From: Candidatus Saccharimonadota bacterium | Lineage (GTDB): Bacteria > Patescibacteriota > Saccharimonadia > Saccharimonadales > UBA4665 | Assembly: GCA_002746885.1 (NCBI GenBank) | Contig: PDRS01000005.1 | Coordinates: 248,001 to 312,000, forward strand | Direction: 5' to 3' | DNA length: 64,000 nt | Position numbers and translations under genes: made by a program | Part shown: positions 1 through 10,314 of the stretch, one piece after another | Numbering within the stretch: position 1 is the first letter of the stretch | Layout of the letters: the number at the start of each line of letters is the position of its first letter | The notes under the pieces: generated by a model | Seen by the model: only the letters and a program-made list of their open reading frames with translations | What the model was told of the DNA's origin: nothing | The model's database searches: none

Positions 1-28
1 TGTTGGCTGGAAACGCTTCGTCAGACAT
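1..28 (-). CDS. 5' end of an unidentified gene downstream of atpC (partial)
   Basis: Only the first nine codons lie in the window: an ATG at 28-26 reading M-S-D-E-A-F-P-A-N and running off the left edge. An AAGGAT ribosome binding site (about 36-41) precedes it. It lies 18 bases after the atpC stop on the same strand, so it is probably the last part of the ATP synthase transcript. The product cannot be named from nine residues. Confidence 0.6.
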
Positions 29-46
29 TAGTAAATCCTTCTTAAT

Positions 47-478
47 TTATATATTTTTATGGCGTTTATGGCGGCGGAGACCGGCTACTTTCAGGCGAAC
101 TGCGTGACGATCGACAAGCTGATGAGCTTTCTCCAGCTCAATCTGGCTCGAAGCAGACGCCTGCAGCTTCATAGCCCGCTCCAGCGCTTCTTTCGCTTCA
201 GCCTCAGTAATCTCAGAACTATGATCGGCGTCATCGACCAGCACGTTCACGACCGCACCGTCTATTTCTATAACGCCGCCAGTCACGGCATATACTTCGA
301 GCAGGTCATCGCTATCGGTCTGCTTGCGCCGCACCGAAATCACTCCTGGAACAGCGACCGCTACCAGCGGTTCATGATCAGGGAAAACTGCAATTTCGCC
401 GTCGGCAGTCGGCAACATAACCTCATAGACGTCTTCGTTGAGCTTCGTGCCAGAGAGAGTTACAAGTCGTAATTTCAC
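47..478 (-). CDS. atpC: ATP synthase F1 subunit epsilon
   Basis: This is the central-stalk epsilon subunit, which couples gamma rotation to the c-ring and can restrain ATP hydrolysis. The 143-residue product has the N-terminal beta-sandwich, with the typical DGEIAVFPDHEPLV stretch near residues 25-40, and a C-terminal helical hairpin rich in Glu, Ala and Lys. The length is normal (about 130-140). The start is a GTG six bases after the atpD stop, with an AAGGAT motif overlapping the end of atpD. It is the last recognised gene of the atp operon. Confidence 0.95.
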   Translation of the reverse strand: MKLRLVTLSGTKLNEDVYEVMLPTADGEIAVFPDHEPLVAVAVPGVISVRRKQTDSDDLLEVYAVTGGVIEIDGAVVNVLVDDADHSSEITEAEAKEALERAMKLQASASSQIELEKAHQLVDRHAVRLKVAGLRRHKRHKNI

Positions 479-484
479 GCTATT

Positions 485-2038
<1,554 letters not shown>

Positions 2039-2130
2039 CTATGAGCAACTGGTTTCGCAGTTTCAGTAGAAAGACGTTTGCTGTATTTTCATGCTTCATG
2101 CGTCCATACCTCATTTCTACCGTAGCAATG

Positions 2131-2997
2131 CTACTTCATAGCCTCCGCGCCGCCGCTTATCTCCGCCAGCTCCTGAGTAATTGCCGCCTGACGAGCCTTA
2201 TTCATTGCGAGCGTAAGATCTTCGGTCAAGGCATTTGCGTTGTCGGTAGCGTTTTTCATGGCCAACATGCGCATGCTATGTTCGCTCGCGCGCGCATCGA
2301 GGAGCGCCTGATACAGCTGCGACTCGACGAGACGGCGAACAACGCTTTCCAGCACTACCTCCGGACTCGGTTCATACACAGCGTCGCGGATAGATTCACG
2401 AACTTCGGTAGGCGTCCAGCCGGCCGGCAGTATGCGGTGTATGCGCGGCGTTTGCGTCATGCTGCTCACAAACTCAGTGTATATCAAGTCTACGGCGTCC
2501 ACTTCGCCACTCATAAACGCATCGTAAGCTTGGCTGATGATAGCCGAAATCTCGGCGCCAGACGGCTGATCAGACAAATTGTCATACGAACCGAGCAGCG
2601 ACACGTTTTTCAACCGAGCCGTAAACTGCGATGCCTTGCGGCCAACGGCTATCGTGTGATTCGCCCGTTTCTTCGTCTCGTCGGCGCGCAATTCCGCCAA
2701 ATATGTCTTCAGGACATTGGCGTTATACGCGCCCGCCAAGCCTTTATCGCTCGTCACAACAATGAACAGGCGAGTGCGCACAGTCCGCTCAGTAAAGAGC
2801 GGGTGGTCGTTCGTCGTGCCTTGGCTCGCCAAGTGCGTTAAAATTTCGTTTGCCACACGTGCATACGGCGCGGAAGCCTTCGTTGCGTCTTGCGCCCGGC
2901 GCATTTTGCTAGCCGCCACCATCTGCATAGCCTTGGTAATCTGCTTTGTACTCTTTACCGAGCGAATCCGCCCCTTGAGTTGCCGCGTCGAAGCCAT
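2131..2997 (-). CDS. atpG: ATP synthase F1 subunit gamma
   Basis: This is the rotating central shaft of F1. The 288-residue product has the conserved N-terminal helix (LKGRIRSVKSTKQITKAMQMVAASK) and a matching C-terminal helix (ALTEDLTLAMNKARQAAITQELAEI) that form the coiled-coil axle. Its length is normal for the family. The ATG overlaps the TAA of a 57-codon open frame lying between atpA and atpG (TAATG), and AAGGAG lies about ten bases upstream. Confidence 0.96.
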   Translation of the reverse strand: MASTRQLKGRIRSVKSTKQITKAMQMVAASKMRRAQDATKASAPYARVANEILTHLASQGTTNDHPLFTERTVRTRLFIVVTSDKGLAGAYNANVLKTYLAELRADETKKRANHTIAVGRKASQFTARLKNVSLLGSYDNLSDQPSGAEISAIISQAYDAFMSGEVDAVDLIYTEFVSSMTQTPRIHRILPAGWTPTEVRESIRDAVYEPSPEVVLESVVRRLVESQLYQALLDARASEHSMRMLAMKNATDNANALTEDLTLAMNKARQAAITQELAEISGGAEAMK

Positions 2998-3170
2998 TAG
3001 CAGAAACTCCTTTTTCGTAAGAAATCACAGGTCACAGGCAATATATGCTCCTCCGTTGCACCGACCAAATCAGATATGATTTTGCGAGCCTCGACAGATG
3101 CGCCAGCAAGGTTTTTGAACACCGCAGCTGGGACATAATCGACATCGCGCGCAAGCAACAACTGACTCAT
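2997..3170 (-). CDS. Putative 57-residue small protein between atpA and atpG
   Basis: This ATG-started frame begins four bases after the atpA stop and ends in a TAA that overlaps the atpG ATG (TAATG). It fills the whole atpA-atpG gap and would couple translation of the two genes. The peptide starts M-S-Q-L-L-L-A-R-D-V-D-Y and ends R-K-R-S-F-C. Its composition (VPAAVFKNLAGASVEARKIISDLVGAT) looks like a soluble helical protein. I recognise no family. The upstream AGGG is a weak ribosome binding site. It could instead be a non-coding spacer that happens to stay open. Confidence 0.45.
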   Translation of the reverse strand: MSQLLLARDVDYVPAAVFKNLAGASVEARKIISDLVGATEEHILPVTCDFLRKRSFC

Positions 3171-3174
3171 AACC

Positions 3175-4710
3175 CTAGTTTTCAAATCCTTTCGCGGCGG
3201 CTTTAGCGACTTTTGCCAAAAGTTTGCCAGTCGCGTTATCGGCTTCGACCTTTTGGTCGCCTTTGTTGAGTTCGGCCATTTCTTTTTTGTGCTCTGTGGC
3301 AAGTTTGGCGAGCAGAGCAGCCTGAGCGTCTTTGATTTTCTCGCGAGGTACTGTATCGAAATAGCCTTCGTTGACAGCAAAAATAGAAGCAACTTGTTCC
3401 CAAATACTCAGCGGACTGTACTGCGGCTGTTTGAGTAGCTCCGTGAGACGCTGGCCGCGTTCAATCTGCTTTTTGGTCGCGTCGTCAAGATCAGAACCAA
3501 ACTGCGCAAACGCAGCAAGCTCGCGGAACTGGCTTAGACCGAGTTTCAAGCCGCCAGCGACTGATTTGACCGCTTTTGTCTGAGCAGCACCGCCCACGCG
3601 CGACACTGAAAGACCAGCTGAAATCGCCGGACGAATACCTTGATAGAACAAATCTGTCTCCATAAAGATCTGTCCGTCGGTAATAGAAATAACGTTCGTC
3701 GGAATATATGCGCTAATGTCGCCAGCTTGCGTTTCGATGATAGGTAGGGCGGTCAGCGAACCGGCACCCAAATCGTCGCTCAGCTTCGCCGCGCGCTCCA
3801 GCAAGCGCGAATGCAAGTAAAACACATCGCCAGGGAACGCTTCGCGTCCGGGCGGACGACGCAGCAGCAAAGACATTTGGCGGTATGCCACCGCGTGCTT
3901 CGTGAGGTCATCGTAAATGATGAGCGCGTGCTTGGCGTTGTCGCGGAACCACTCGCCCATGGCCGCACCAGCGTAAGGCGCAAGATAGAGCAGGGAAGCC
4001 GGATCGCTCGGTCCGGTTGCAATGACAATGGTCTGATCCATAACGCCCTCTTGCTTCAGGCGTTCGACCAAGCGAGCAACCTTGGACAGCTTCTGTCCAA
4101 CTGCCACGTATATGTTTACAACGCCGGTTTTTTGGCGGCCTTGGTTGATCATCGTATCGAGCGTGATGGCTGTTTTACCCGTCTGACGATCGCCGATGAT
4201 GAGCTCGCGCTGGCCGCGGCCAATCGGGAACATGGCGTCAATAGACATAATCCCCGTCATGAGCGGTTCGTGCACACCCTTACGACCCATCACCCCAACC
4301 GCTGGCCGCTCTACGAGACCGGTTTCTTTTGTCTTGATAGGCGCGCCGCCATCTAGCGGCCGGCCGAGCGGATCAACCACGCGGCCAAGCATTTCTGGCC
4401 CAACCGGTACTTCCAGCACCGTGCCTTTGAGTTTGACAGCATCGCCCGCTACAACGTCTTTGTCGTCACCGAGCAAAACAGCGCCAATTTCGTCTTCCAT
4501 GAGGTTTAGCGCAAATGCTTCGATAACACCGCGCTTTGTCTGAATCTCAAGCACTTCGGCAAAGCCTGCACTGCGCAAACCATGCACCCACGCCACGCCA
4601 TCGCCCACGCGTGTCACCACGCCGGTTGATTCCATGTTTTCACCACTGTCGAGCTGCGCAATCGCGTCGCGAAGCCCCTTTGATATGTCGCTGACTGCAA
4701 TATCTGGCAT
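3175..4710 (-). CDS. atpA: ATP synthase F1 subunit alpha
   Basis: This is the non-catalytic nucleotide-binding alpha subunit. The 511-residue product contains Walker A GDRQTGKT, the RELIIGD lead-in, and the signature [14 protein letters not shown] (canonical PAxNxGxSVSRVGS) with its arginine finger. The N-terminal membrane-proximal segment [16 protein letters not shown] is also typical. AAGGAAAG lies upstream of the ATG. The extra Lys/Glu-rich C-terminal tail after about residue 470 is slightly longer than in Escherichia coli-like alpha subunits. Confidence 0.97.
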   Translation of the reverse strand: MPDIAVSDISKGLRDAIAQLDSGENMESTGVVTRVGDGVAWVHGLRSAGFAEVLEIQTKRGVIEAFALNLMEDEIGAVLLGDDKDVVAGDAVKLKGTVLEVPVGPEMLGRVVDPLGRPLDGGAPIKTKETGLVERPAVGVMGRKGVHEPLMTGIMSIDAMFPIGRGQRELIIGDRQTGKTAITLDTMINQGRQKTGVVNIYVAVGQKLSKVARLVERLKQEGVMDQTIVIATGPSDPASLLYLAPYAGAAMGEWFRDNAKHALIIYDDLTKHAVAYRQMSLLLRRPPGREAFPGDVFYLHSRLLERAAKLSDDLGAGSLTALPIIETQAGDISAYIPTNVISITDGQIFMETDLFYQGIRPAISAGLSVSRVGGAAQTKAVKSVAGGLKLGLSQFRELAAFAQFGSDLDDATKKQIERGQRLTELLKQPQYSPLSIWEQVASIFAVNEGYFDTVPREKIKDAQAALLAKLATEHKKEMAELNKGDQKVEADNATGKLLAKVAKAAAKGFEN

Positions 4711-4727
4711 ATCTGTCGCTTTCCTTT

Positions 4728-5111
4728 CTACACTTTCGCGGCCGCAAGGCCATGTAACTTATGTACTATTGTGCCATCGTAGGCCGCATCGGCTGTCTGC
4801 AAACGTACTCCGCCGAGCACGCTTGGATCAACTACTTCGCGTAAATGCACTTCCGTAGCCGAAATATGGTCAGAAATGGCGCTTCGCAATTCGCCATCAA
4901 GCGGACGAGCAGCTGTCACCGTCACCACAGCAACGCCGTTTTCGAGCAAGGCTTCTTCGATAGCGCGCGCAAATAAGCCTGCTTCGCGCGTACGGCGAGA
5001 CTCCACCAAATACGCCGCAAGTTCTTGCATAACAGTCTCAGGAATCTTACCGTCAACGACGCGCGCGGCTACATACTCCGCAATTTTCCGCCGTGAAAGT
5101 TTACTAGCCAT
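4728..5111 (-). CDS. atpH: ATP synthase F1 subunit delta, short form
   Basis: The delta subunit links F1 to the peripheral stalk. This product is only 127 residues against the usual 175-180. The C-terminal part is clear: [17 protein letters not shown], then [26 protein letters not shown], matching the family pattern VDPsLiGG...DgSv...L. The N-terminal six-helix domain is shortened to about 70 residues. The frame is open further upstream, but the ATG at 5111 has GGAG upstream and gives [14 protein letters not shown], which fits the first helix. The upstream frame residues look random. Confidence 0.88.
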   Translation of the reverse strand: MASKLSRRKIAEYVAARVVDGKIPETVMQELAAYLVESRRTREAGLFARAIEEALLENGVAVVTVTAARPLDGELRSAISDHISATEVHLREVVDPSVLGGVRLQTADAAYDGTIVHKLHGLAAAKV

Positions 5112-5221
5112 CAGCAGAAGCTCCGTTTCCAAGTTATCAAAAAGCATGCACCGTGCGTCGTGCGCCGCGCCTGGTGCGACGCAGTTGCTTTCATGCCCAC
5201 TGTCTGAGGCTTGCCGCTCAT
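5111..5221 (-). CDS. Possible 36-residue coupling ORF between atpF and atpH
   Basis: An ATG overlaps the atpF TGA (ATGA), runs 36 codons and stops in a TGA that overlaps the atpH ATG (TGATG). The peptide ends K-R-S-F-C, as does the ORF before atpG. The reason is visible: both genes share nearly the same ribosome binding site and spacer (GGAG-C/T-TTCTGCT-R-ATGGCT). It may only be a translational coupling leader. The peptide composition is not convincing as a folded protein. Confidence 0.25.
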   Translation of the reverse strand: MSGKPQTVGMKATASHQARRTTHGACFLITWKRSFC

Positions 5222-5772
5222 CGCTGTACCTCTTTGAGCGATTCGCCGATAAGCGTTTTGTCGACCTGCTCAGTAACGGTTTTGCCGACAACTTTCTCTG
5301 TAGCCTGCGCGACCAGCTCAACTGTTTCGTTGTGCAGCGCCTTTTTTGCCGCCAGCACGTCTTTTTCGACAGCCTCATGTGCCTGCGCCACGATACGCTC
5401 CGCCTGCACCTTTGATTTTTCTTCGCTTTTTGCGATCAGGCCAGCCGCCTCTTCCTTGGCCGTGGCGACGATATCGCTCGCTTCGCTTCGTGCTTTCTTG
5501 AGCATACCAGCAATCTTTGTCTCTGCCTCGGCAGCTTGCTTCGCAGCTTCAGCCGCAGCGGCATTACCTTCGTCTATGCGCTTTTGGCGTTCATCAACTG
5601 CTTTCATGAGCACGGGAAATACGTATTTACTGAGCAGCCACGTCAGCAGCGTAAAGGCGATGATTTGAAAAACCAGCAGCTTTCCGTCTATACCGAGCGC
5701 CTGAATAGGTCCCGCCGCTTCTTCGGCATGAGCCGTCTCGCTCGCAAATTGTGTAAATATTCTGTGTATCAC
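5218..5772 (-). CDS. atpF: ATP synthase Fo subunit b
   Basis: This is the peripheral stalk b subunit. The 184-residue product has one N-terminal membrane helix (about residues 32-54, LLVFQIIAFTLLTWLLSKYVF) followed by a long charged coiled coil rich in Ala, Glu and Lys, which is the expected architecture. The start is GTG at 5772, with TTAGGAA upstream. It lies between atpE and atpH as in the standard operon. A single b gene implies a b2 homodimer. Confidence 0.94.
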   Translation of the reverse strand: MIHRIFTQFASETAHAEEAAGPIQALGIDGKLLVFQIIAFTLLTWLLSKYVFPVLMKAVDERQKRIDEGNAAAAEAAKQAAEAETKIAGMLKKARSEASDIVATAKEEAAGLIAKSEEKSKVQAERIVAQAHEAVEKDVLAAKKALHNETVELVAQATEKVVGKTVTEQVDKTLIGESLKEVQR

Positions 5773-5814
5773 TTGTTATTTCCTAATGTCAAACGTCCTA
5801 TACGCGGCGCCCCA

Positions 5815-6024
5815 TTAGCCCTTGGCAAGAAAGCCCACAATAATACCGATAATAGCCAGCGAATCAGCAAACACGATCGCCGTAATCATGAGCGTACGCA
5901 GTTCGCCAATTTTTTCTGGGTTGCGGCCAGCCGCACCAAGCGCGCCCTTACCGATCAAACCTACACCCATAGCAGCACCAAGTGCCGGTAGCGCGTAAGC
6001 GAGTGCAAATGCGATGTTTTCCAT
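5815..6024 (-). CDS. atpE: ATP synthase Fo subunit c
   Basis: This is the c-ring proteolipid. The 69-residue product is a two-helix hairpin: Gly/Ala-rich helix 1 (ALGAAMGVGLIGKGALGAA), the R-N-P polar loop at residues 34-36, and helix 2 with the ion-binding carboxylate at Asp54 in VFADSLAIIG. I see no obvious sodium-binding signature, so proton coupling is the simpler guess. AAGGAGA precedes the ATG. A repeat element lies between this gene and atpB. Confidence 0.95.
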   Translation of the reverse strand: MENIAFALAYALPALGAAMGVGLIGKGALGAAGRNPEKIGELRTLMITAIVFADSLAIIGIIVGFLAKG

Positions 6025-6068
6025 TGATTATTTCTCCTTATTTAGTTGCTTGATGTAATACTTGTTTC

Positions 6069-6143
6069 TGTCATTTCGACCGAAGCGGATAAATCTTTCT
6101 CTGTTTTGTCGCGAAAGATCCTTCGGCTTCGCTCAGAATGACA
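6069..6143 (-). repeat. REP-like inverted repeat (GTCATTCTGAGCGAAG type)
   Basis: The ends are imperfect inverted repeats. The left arm begins TGTCATTTCGACCGAAGC. The right arm, read on the minus strand, begins TGTCATTCTGAGCGAAGCC and continues GAAGGATCTTTCG. The right arm matches a short repeat family that I know from many environmental bacterial genomes. The element is about 75 bases and sits in the atpB-atpE gap. I found no second copy in this window. Confidence 0.7.
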
Positions 6144-6158
6144 CCGGATATATCTCAT

Positions 6159-6977
6159 TTATGCCGCGGCAACCTCCTTGGTTTTAGCAGTGTCATGAGC
6201 TGAGTCGTGGGAGCCGCCGTGGCTCGCGGTAGCAAGGCTGGCAAATATCAAAGTCAGTACATAAAACACGTACGCCTGAATAAAGCCGATGAAAAGCTCA
6301 AAGGCCATGAAAAACGGCAAAACAACCGAAGCCGCATACGAAGCCAGCCCAGCCACAATAGCAAGCAGCGCCGCACCAGCAAATGCATTACCGAACAAGC
6401 GCAAGCTAAGCGCAATCAAACGCGAAAACTCGCCAATCAGCTCAAGAAAACCTTCAAACGCGCCGATTGGATTTTTCAGAGGGTTTACCAGATAGCGGCC
6501 CGCATTACCAAAAAACCCATGCTGTTTGATAGCGTAATACTGCACAGCGGTCATACTAATGATAGCCAGCGCAATGGTAAAGTTGAGGTCTGTCGGCAAA
6601 GAGCGCAGCAGCTCGCCGCCGTGCCAACTCAGCGAATGCCCAACGCCAGGCAATATATCTGCCCAGTATGAAAGCAACACGGTAAAAAATATGCTCAGCG
6701 CAAGCGGCGCAATACTTTTTGCCATCTGACGGTCTGGCACAATGTCGTAGACTGCTTTGTACATGCCTTCAAATGCCCACTGCACAAGACCGACAAACCG
6801 GTTTGTGCGGCCTTGTTTTACCATGTTCGCTGTGTAGAAAAACATTGCGAGCAGTGCAGCCACACTCAAGCCGCCGAGCAGCATTGCGTTTGTAATAGGG
6901 AAAGAACCAATATGAAAGATTGCTTCAGTTGGCAGTACTATATTCAGGTCGCCCGAAGCAAAAAAATGAGGTGTCAT
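6159..6977 (-). CDS. atpB: ATP synthase Fo subunit a
   Basis: This is the stator channel subunit. The 272-residue polytopic protein contains the essential arginine in the helix IALSLRLFGNAFAGAALLAIV (family pattern sLrLFgNm.aG). There are about five membrane helices. The start overlaps the stop of the upstream AtpI-like gene (ATGA). The C-terminus is an unusual soluble His/Ala/Asp tail (ATASHGGSHDSAHDTAKTKEV). Confidence 0.95.
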   Translation of the reverse strand: MTPHFFASGDLNIVLPTEAIFHIGSFPITNAMLLGGLSVAALLAMFFYTANMVKQGRTNRFVGLVQWAFEGMYKAVYDIVPDRQMAKSIAPLALSIFFTVLLSYWADILPGVGHSLSWHGGELLRSLPTDLNFTIALAIISMTAVQYYAIKQHGFFGNAGRYLVNPLKNPIGAFEGFLELIGEFSRLIALSLRLFGNAFAGAALLAIVAGLASYAASVVLPFFMAFELFIGFIQAYVFYVLTLIFASLATASHGGSHDSAHDTAKTKEVAAA

Positions 6978-7231
6978 TTACTGGCACCTCCTCGATCTAC
7001 TTGTCGTTTGATGAGCAGCGCGGCGAGCAGCGCACCAACTGCCACGCCAATAAGCATGAACCATGGCTTCGTACCGAAACGCACATCATAATGCCGCCCA
7101 AGCAGCAGTAAGCCAATGGTCGGCACGAACATTCGCCAGGTCGTATCCGCCATGTCAAGCAACACAGCAGCAGTCGCACCCTTAGAGTGCGCCTTGTCCG
7201 AGCCAGGCGTGGTAGCAGTCGTGTCCGCCAT
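6974..7231 (-). CDS. AtpI/AtpZ-like small membrane protein
   Basis: This 85-residue protein has two predicted membrane helices (about residues 33-50 and 58-78), with the second followed by a KRQVDRGG tail. Its place as first gene of the atp operon, overlapping atpB by ATGA, is where atpI or atpZ usually lies. Those proteins help c-ring assembly or ion supply. Similarity is positional and topological rather than by clear motif. The ATG at 7231 is preferred because the upstream frame is Cys-rich and unlikely. Confidence 0.75.
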   Translation of the reverse strand: MADTTATTPGSDKAHSKGATAAVLLDMADTTWRMFVPTIGLLLLGRHYDVRFGTKPWFMLIGVAVGALLAALLIKRQVDRGGASK

Positions 7232-7403
7232 TACTGCGTAGATTGTATCAACAACGACCCCCGTGTGTAAACACTCCTCGCAACTTTTTTGTAACATTTC
7301 TCACACGTAAGCCAAATGGTTACATACCTTTTGGCGCAGCTGCGCGCCACACCGCGCAATCTACCGCACCATACATTTACTTTGCTTTTTTGGGCGAGCG
7401 CGG

Positions 7404-7409
7404 TAGAAT
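7404..7409 (+). promoter_or_regulatory. -10 box of guaB
   Basis: TAGAAT lies five bases before the guaB ATG and there is no Shine-Dalgarno sequence. This fits the leaderless pattern seen in many genes of this window. Confidence 0.6.
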
Positions 7410-7414
7410 AAGAC

Positions 7415-8545
7415 ATGGAAAAATTTTCTCTTTCACTCACATTTAACGACGTACTCCTTCGTCCGGGGTACTCGGGGTTTGACCGCTCCGAAATTAACCT
7501 ACAAACAAACCTAACGAAAAAACTGGCGCTCGCTGGTCCGTTTGTGTCTGCGCCGATGGACACGGTTACGGAAGCACGGTTGGCGATCGCGCTGGCAGAA
7601 CAGGGCGGTGTTGGCATCATTCACCGCAACCTCACTGTCGAGCAGCAAGCCGCAGAAGTCACCTCCGTGAAAAAGGCCGGAAAAATCGTTGGCGCGGCCG
7701 TCGGAAGCAATCCAGGCTACGAAACGCGCGTTGAAGCGCTGGTAGCCGCTGGAGTTGATTTCATACTCGTAGACTCCGCGCACGGCTATGCAAAAAAGGT
7801 AATCAGCGCAGTCAAGGACATAAAACAGCGGTTCGACATAGAGGTCATGGCAGGCAATATCGCGACAGCAGACGGCGCGCAAGCGCTCATTGACGCTGGC
7901 GCAGATTCGCTCCGGCTCGGTATGGGTCCAGGCGCCATCTGTTCAACGCGTATCGTTTCTGGTATGGGCGTCCCGCAGCTGAGCGCCATTCTTGAAGTAA
8001 AAGACATTGCGCACAAGGCTGGCGTGCCAATCGTAGCCGACGGCGGACTGATCAACTCAGGCGACGCGCTAAAAGCCCTCGCCGCCGGAGCGAGCACGGT
8101 CATGATGGGCCGCATGTTCGCCGCCACCCGGGAAGCGCCGGGCGAAGTAATCACCTACAAAGCCGACCAAGTACCGTCTCGTTTTCGCAGTATTCTCGAC
8201 GGCTCCGACGAATATTCATTCAAAACCTACCGCGGCATGGGATCGCTCGGCGCCATGAAAAAAGGCATGGAAATCAGCAGCGAAGATGAGTTCCATGGCA
8301 AAAACTACACTGGCGATGCGCTCGTTGCCGAAGGCGTCGAAGGACTAGTTCCGTGCAGCGGTTCCGTAAAACAGCTGATTGATCAGTGGATAGGCGGCAT
8401 GCTCAGCGGTATGTACTACGTCGGCGCAAAAACCATACCTGAGCTCTGGGAAAAGGCTGTGTTTACGCAAATTACGCAGTCGTCTTTGACCGAAAGTTTT
8501 CCGCATGATCTGTTCGTGACGGATAACGGCGGAAACTACCAGTAG
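7415..8545 (+). CDS. guaB: IMP dehydrogenase, CBS-less form
   Basis: This enzyme oxidises IMP to XMP with NAD+, the committed step to GMP. The 376-residue product starts with the conserved LTFNDVLLRPGYS. It has the catalytic loop GPGAICSTRIVSGMGVPQ with Cys176, the phosphate-binding PIVADGGL and AGASTVMMG strands, and the flap region YRGMGSLGAM. Family members are usually about 490 residues with two CBS domains inserted after the NLTVEQQ helix. Here the chain runs straight on to KIVGAAVG, so the CBS pair is absent. It is followed by guaA. Confidence 0.95.
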   Translation: MEKFSLSLTFNDVLLRPGYSGFDRSEINLQTNLTKKLALAGPFVSAPMDTVTEARLAIALAEQGGVGIIHRNLTVEQQAAEVTSVKKAGKIVGAAVGSNPGYETRVEALVAAGVDFILVDSAHGYAKKVISAVKDIKQRFDIEVMAGNIATADGAQALIDAGADSLRLGMGPGAICSTRIVSGMGVPQLSAILEVKDIAHKAGVPIVADGGLINSGDALKALAAGASTVMMGRMFAATREAPGEVITYKADQVPSRFRSILDGSDEYSFKTYRGMGSLGAMKKGMEISSEDEFHGKNYTGDALVAEGVEGLVPCSGSVKQLIDQWIGGMLSGMYYVGAKTIPELWEKAVFTQITQSSLTESFPHDLFVTDNGGNYQ

Positions 8546-8659
8546 GCATATGGAAGCTCCTGATAACCATAGCTGCGCTGCCGCGTTGCAGTATTGCAAA
8601 ATTGGCACCGCAAACCCACATACTCTACAGACAGCGCTCACCGCAGAAAGGACAAGCTC

Positions 8660-10204
8660 GTGACCAAACAACCAATTCCGCAAGAAACATTAGTCATTCT
8701 CGATTACGGTAGCCAGTACACACAGCTCATCGCTCGCAAGGCGCGCGAGCTTGGTGTCTATAGTGTTATCCTGCCGTTTCGCGCGAGCCTTGCAGACATT
8801 CAGGCGTACGCGCCGAAGGGGATTATTCTTTCTGGCGGACCAAATAGTGTTTACGAAAAAGACGCACCTACTCTAAATCCAGAACTGTTCGAACAGCAAG
8901 TACCCATACTGGGCATCTGCTATGGTATGCAGTTGTTGGCGCGCAACCTTGGCGGCGTGGTCGAGCCAGGCGCTACCCGTGAATATGGCGAGGCTACCAT
9001 ACGGCTTCAGGCAGATAGCACGCTCTTGCCGACGGAGGTTGACGACTCGACGGTCTGGATGAGTCACGGCGATTATGTTGCTAAAGCGCCGGAGGGTTTC
9101 GCGGTCACGGCAGAAAGCGACGGCATCATTTGCGCCATAGAGGACGCTGCCCTCGGCCTGTTTGGCCTGCAGTTTCACCCAGAAGTTGCGCATAGCCAGC
9201 AGGGCAAACTGGTTTTGGGGCGGTTTTTTGAACTCTGTGGCTTCCGCCGCGACTGGTCGGCTGGCTCTATCATAGACCAGTCGGTCGAGTCTATCCGCCA
9301 ACAGGTTGGTGACGCAAACGTGGTCTGCGCATTGTCCGGCGGGGTTGATAGTTCGGTGGCTGCAACGCTCGTGGACAGAGCCGTCGGCGCGCAGCAAACG
9401 TGTATATTCGTCGATACTGGCTTGCTGCGGCAAGACGAGTACGACTCTGTTCTGGCGGAATACAGCAAAATTGGCCTGAACGTAAAACCAATCCGTGCCG
9501 CCAAAACCTTTTACCAAAAACTGGCGGGCATTAACGATCCAGAACAAAAGCGCAAAATCATCGGCGGGCTGTTTATAGACCTGTTTCAAGCAGAGGCCAA
9601 CAAGCTGGGCGGCGCGAAGTTTTTGGTACAGGGGACGTTATACCCGGATGTTATTGAAAGTGTGTCGGTAAATGGCCCTAGCGTCACCATAAAATCTCAT
9701 CACAATGTCGGCGGGCTTCCAGAGAAGATGCACTTGCAACTGGTCGAGCCGCTCCGCGAGCTGTTCAAGGACGAGGTTCGCGAGCTGGGTACGGCGCTTG
9801 GCCTGCCGGACGTAATTGTGCAGCGCCAACCGTTTCCTGGGCCTGGTTTGGCTATTCGAATTATTGGCGATGTTACTCCAGAGCGGGTTGCGTTATTGCA
9901 GCGCGCCGACGCCATTGTTCGAGAAGAAATAGATAATCACGCTGTTCGTCCGGATGTGTGGCAGTTCTTTGCGGTGTTGCTTCCTATCAACTCGGTAGGC
10001 GTTATGGGCGACGGCCGCACGTACGAGCAGGTGTGCGCAGTGCGCGCGGTGAGCAGTAGTGATGGCATGACCGCCGATTGGGCTCGTCTGCCGCACGATC
10101 TTTTAGCGGGTATATCTAGCCGTATTGTTAGCGAGGTTCGCGGTATAAACCGTGTCGTTTACGACATAACCAGCAAACCGCCTGGCACTATAGAGTGGGA
10201 GTAG
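8660..10204 (+). CDS. guaA: GMP synthase (glutamine-hydrolysing)
   Basis: It converts XMP to GMP using glutamine and ATP. The N-terminal class I amidotransferase has the nucleophile loop GICYGMQLLA and the His/Glu pair in QFHPEV. The ATP-pyrophosphatase domain has the P-loop ALSGGVDSSVAATL. The C-terminal dimerisation domain ends PPGTIEWE, as in the family. The GTG at 8660 is preached by AAAGGA at good spacing and gives 514 residues. An upstream ATG at 8594 would add 22 non-conserved residues. It forms an operon with guaB. Confidence 0.96.
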   Translation: MTKQPIPQETLVILDYGSQYTQLIARKARELGVYSVILPFRASLADIQAYAPKGIILSGGPNSVYEKDAPTLNPELFEQQVPILGICYGMQLLARNLGGVVEPGATREYGEATIRLQADSTLLPTEVDDSTVWMSHGDYVAKAPEGFAVTAESDGIICAIEDAALGLFGLQFHPEVAHSQQGKLVLGRFFELCGFRRDWSAGSIIDQSVESIRQQVGDANVVCALSGGVDSSVAATLVDRAVGAQQTCIFVDTGLLRQDEYDSVLAEYSKIGLNVKPIRAAKTFYQKLAGINDPEQKRKIIGGLFIDLFQAEANKLGGAKFLVQGTLYPDVIESVSVNGPSVTIKSHHNVGGLPEKMHLQLVEPLRELFKDEVRELGTALGLPDVIVQRQPFPGPGLAIRIIGDVTPERVALLQRADAIVREEIDNHAVRPDVWQFFAVLLPINSVGVMGDGRTYEQVCAVRAVSSSDGMTADWARLPHDLLAGISSRIVSEVRGINRVVYDITSKPPGTIEWE

Positions 10205-10314
10205 GCTGGCGGGCCGTCTGGTTCGTGCCTCGGGCGTGCGGCTCGTAATGTGTGCCAATTAAGGCTAGTGCTTTGTCTAGACTGGGCGTTTGTTATCTGT
10301 CATACTCGTGTTAT

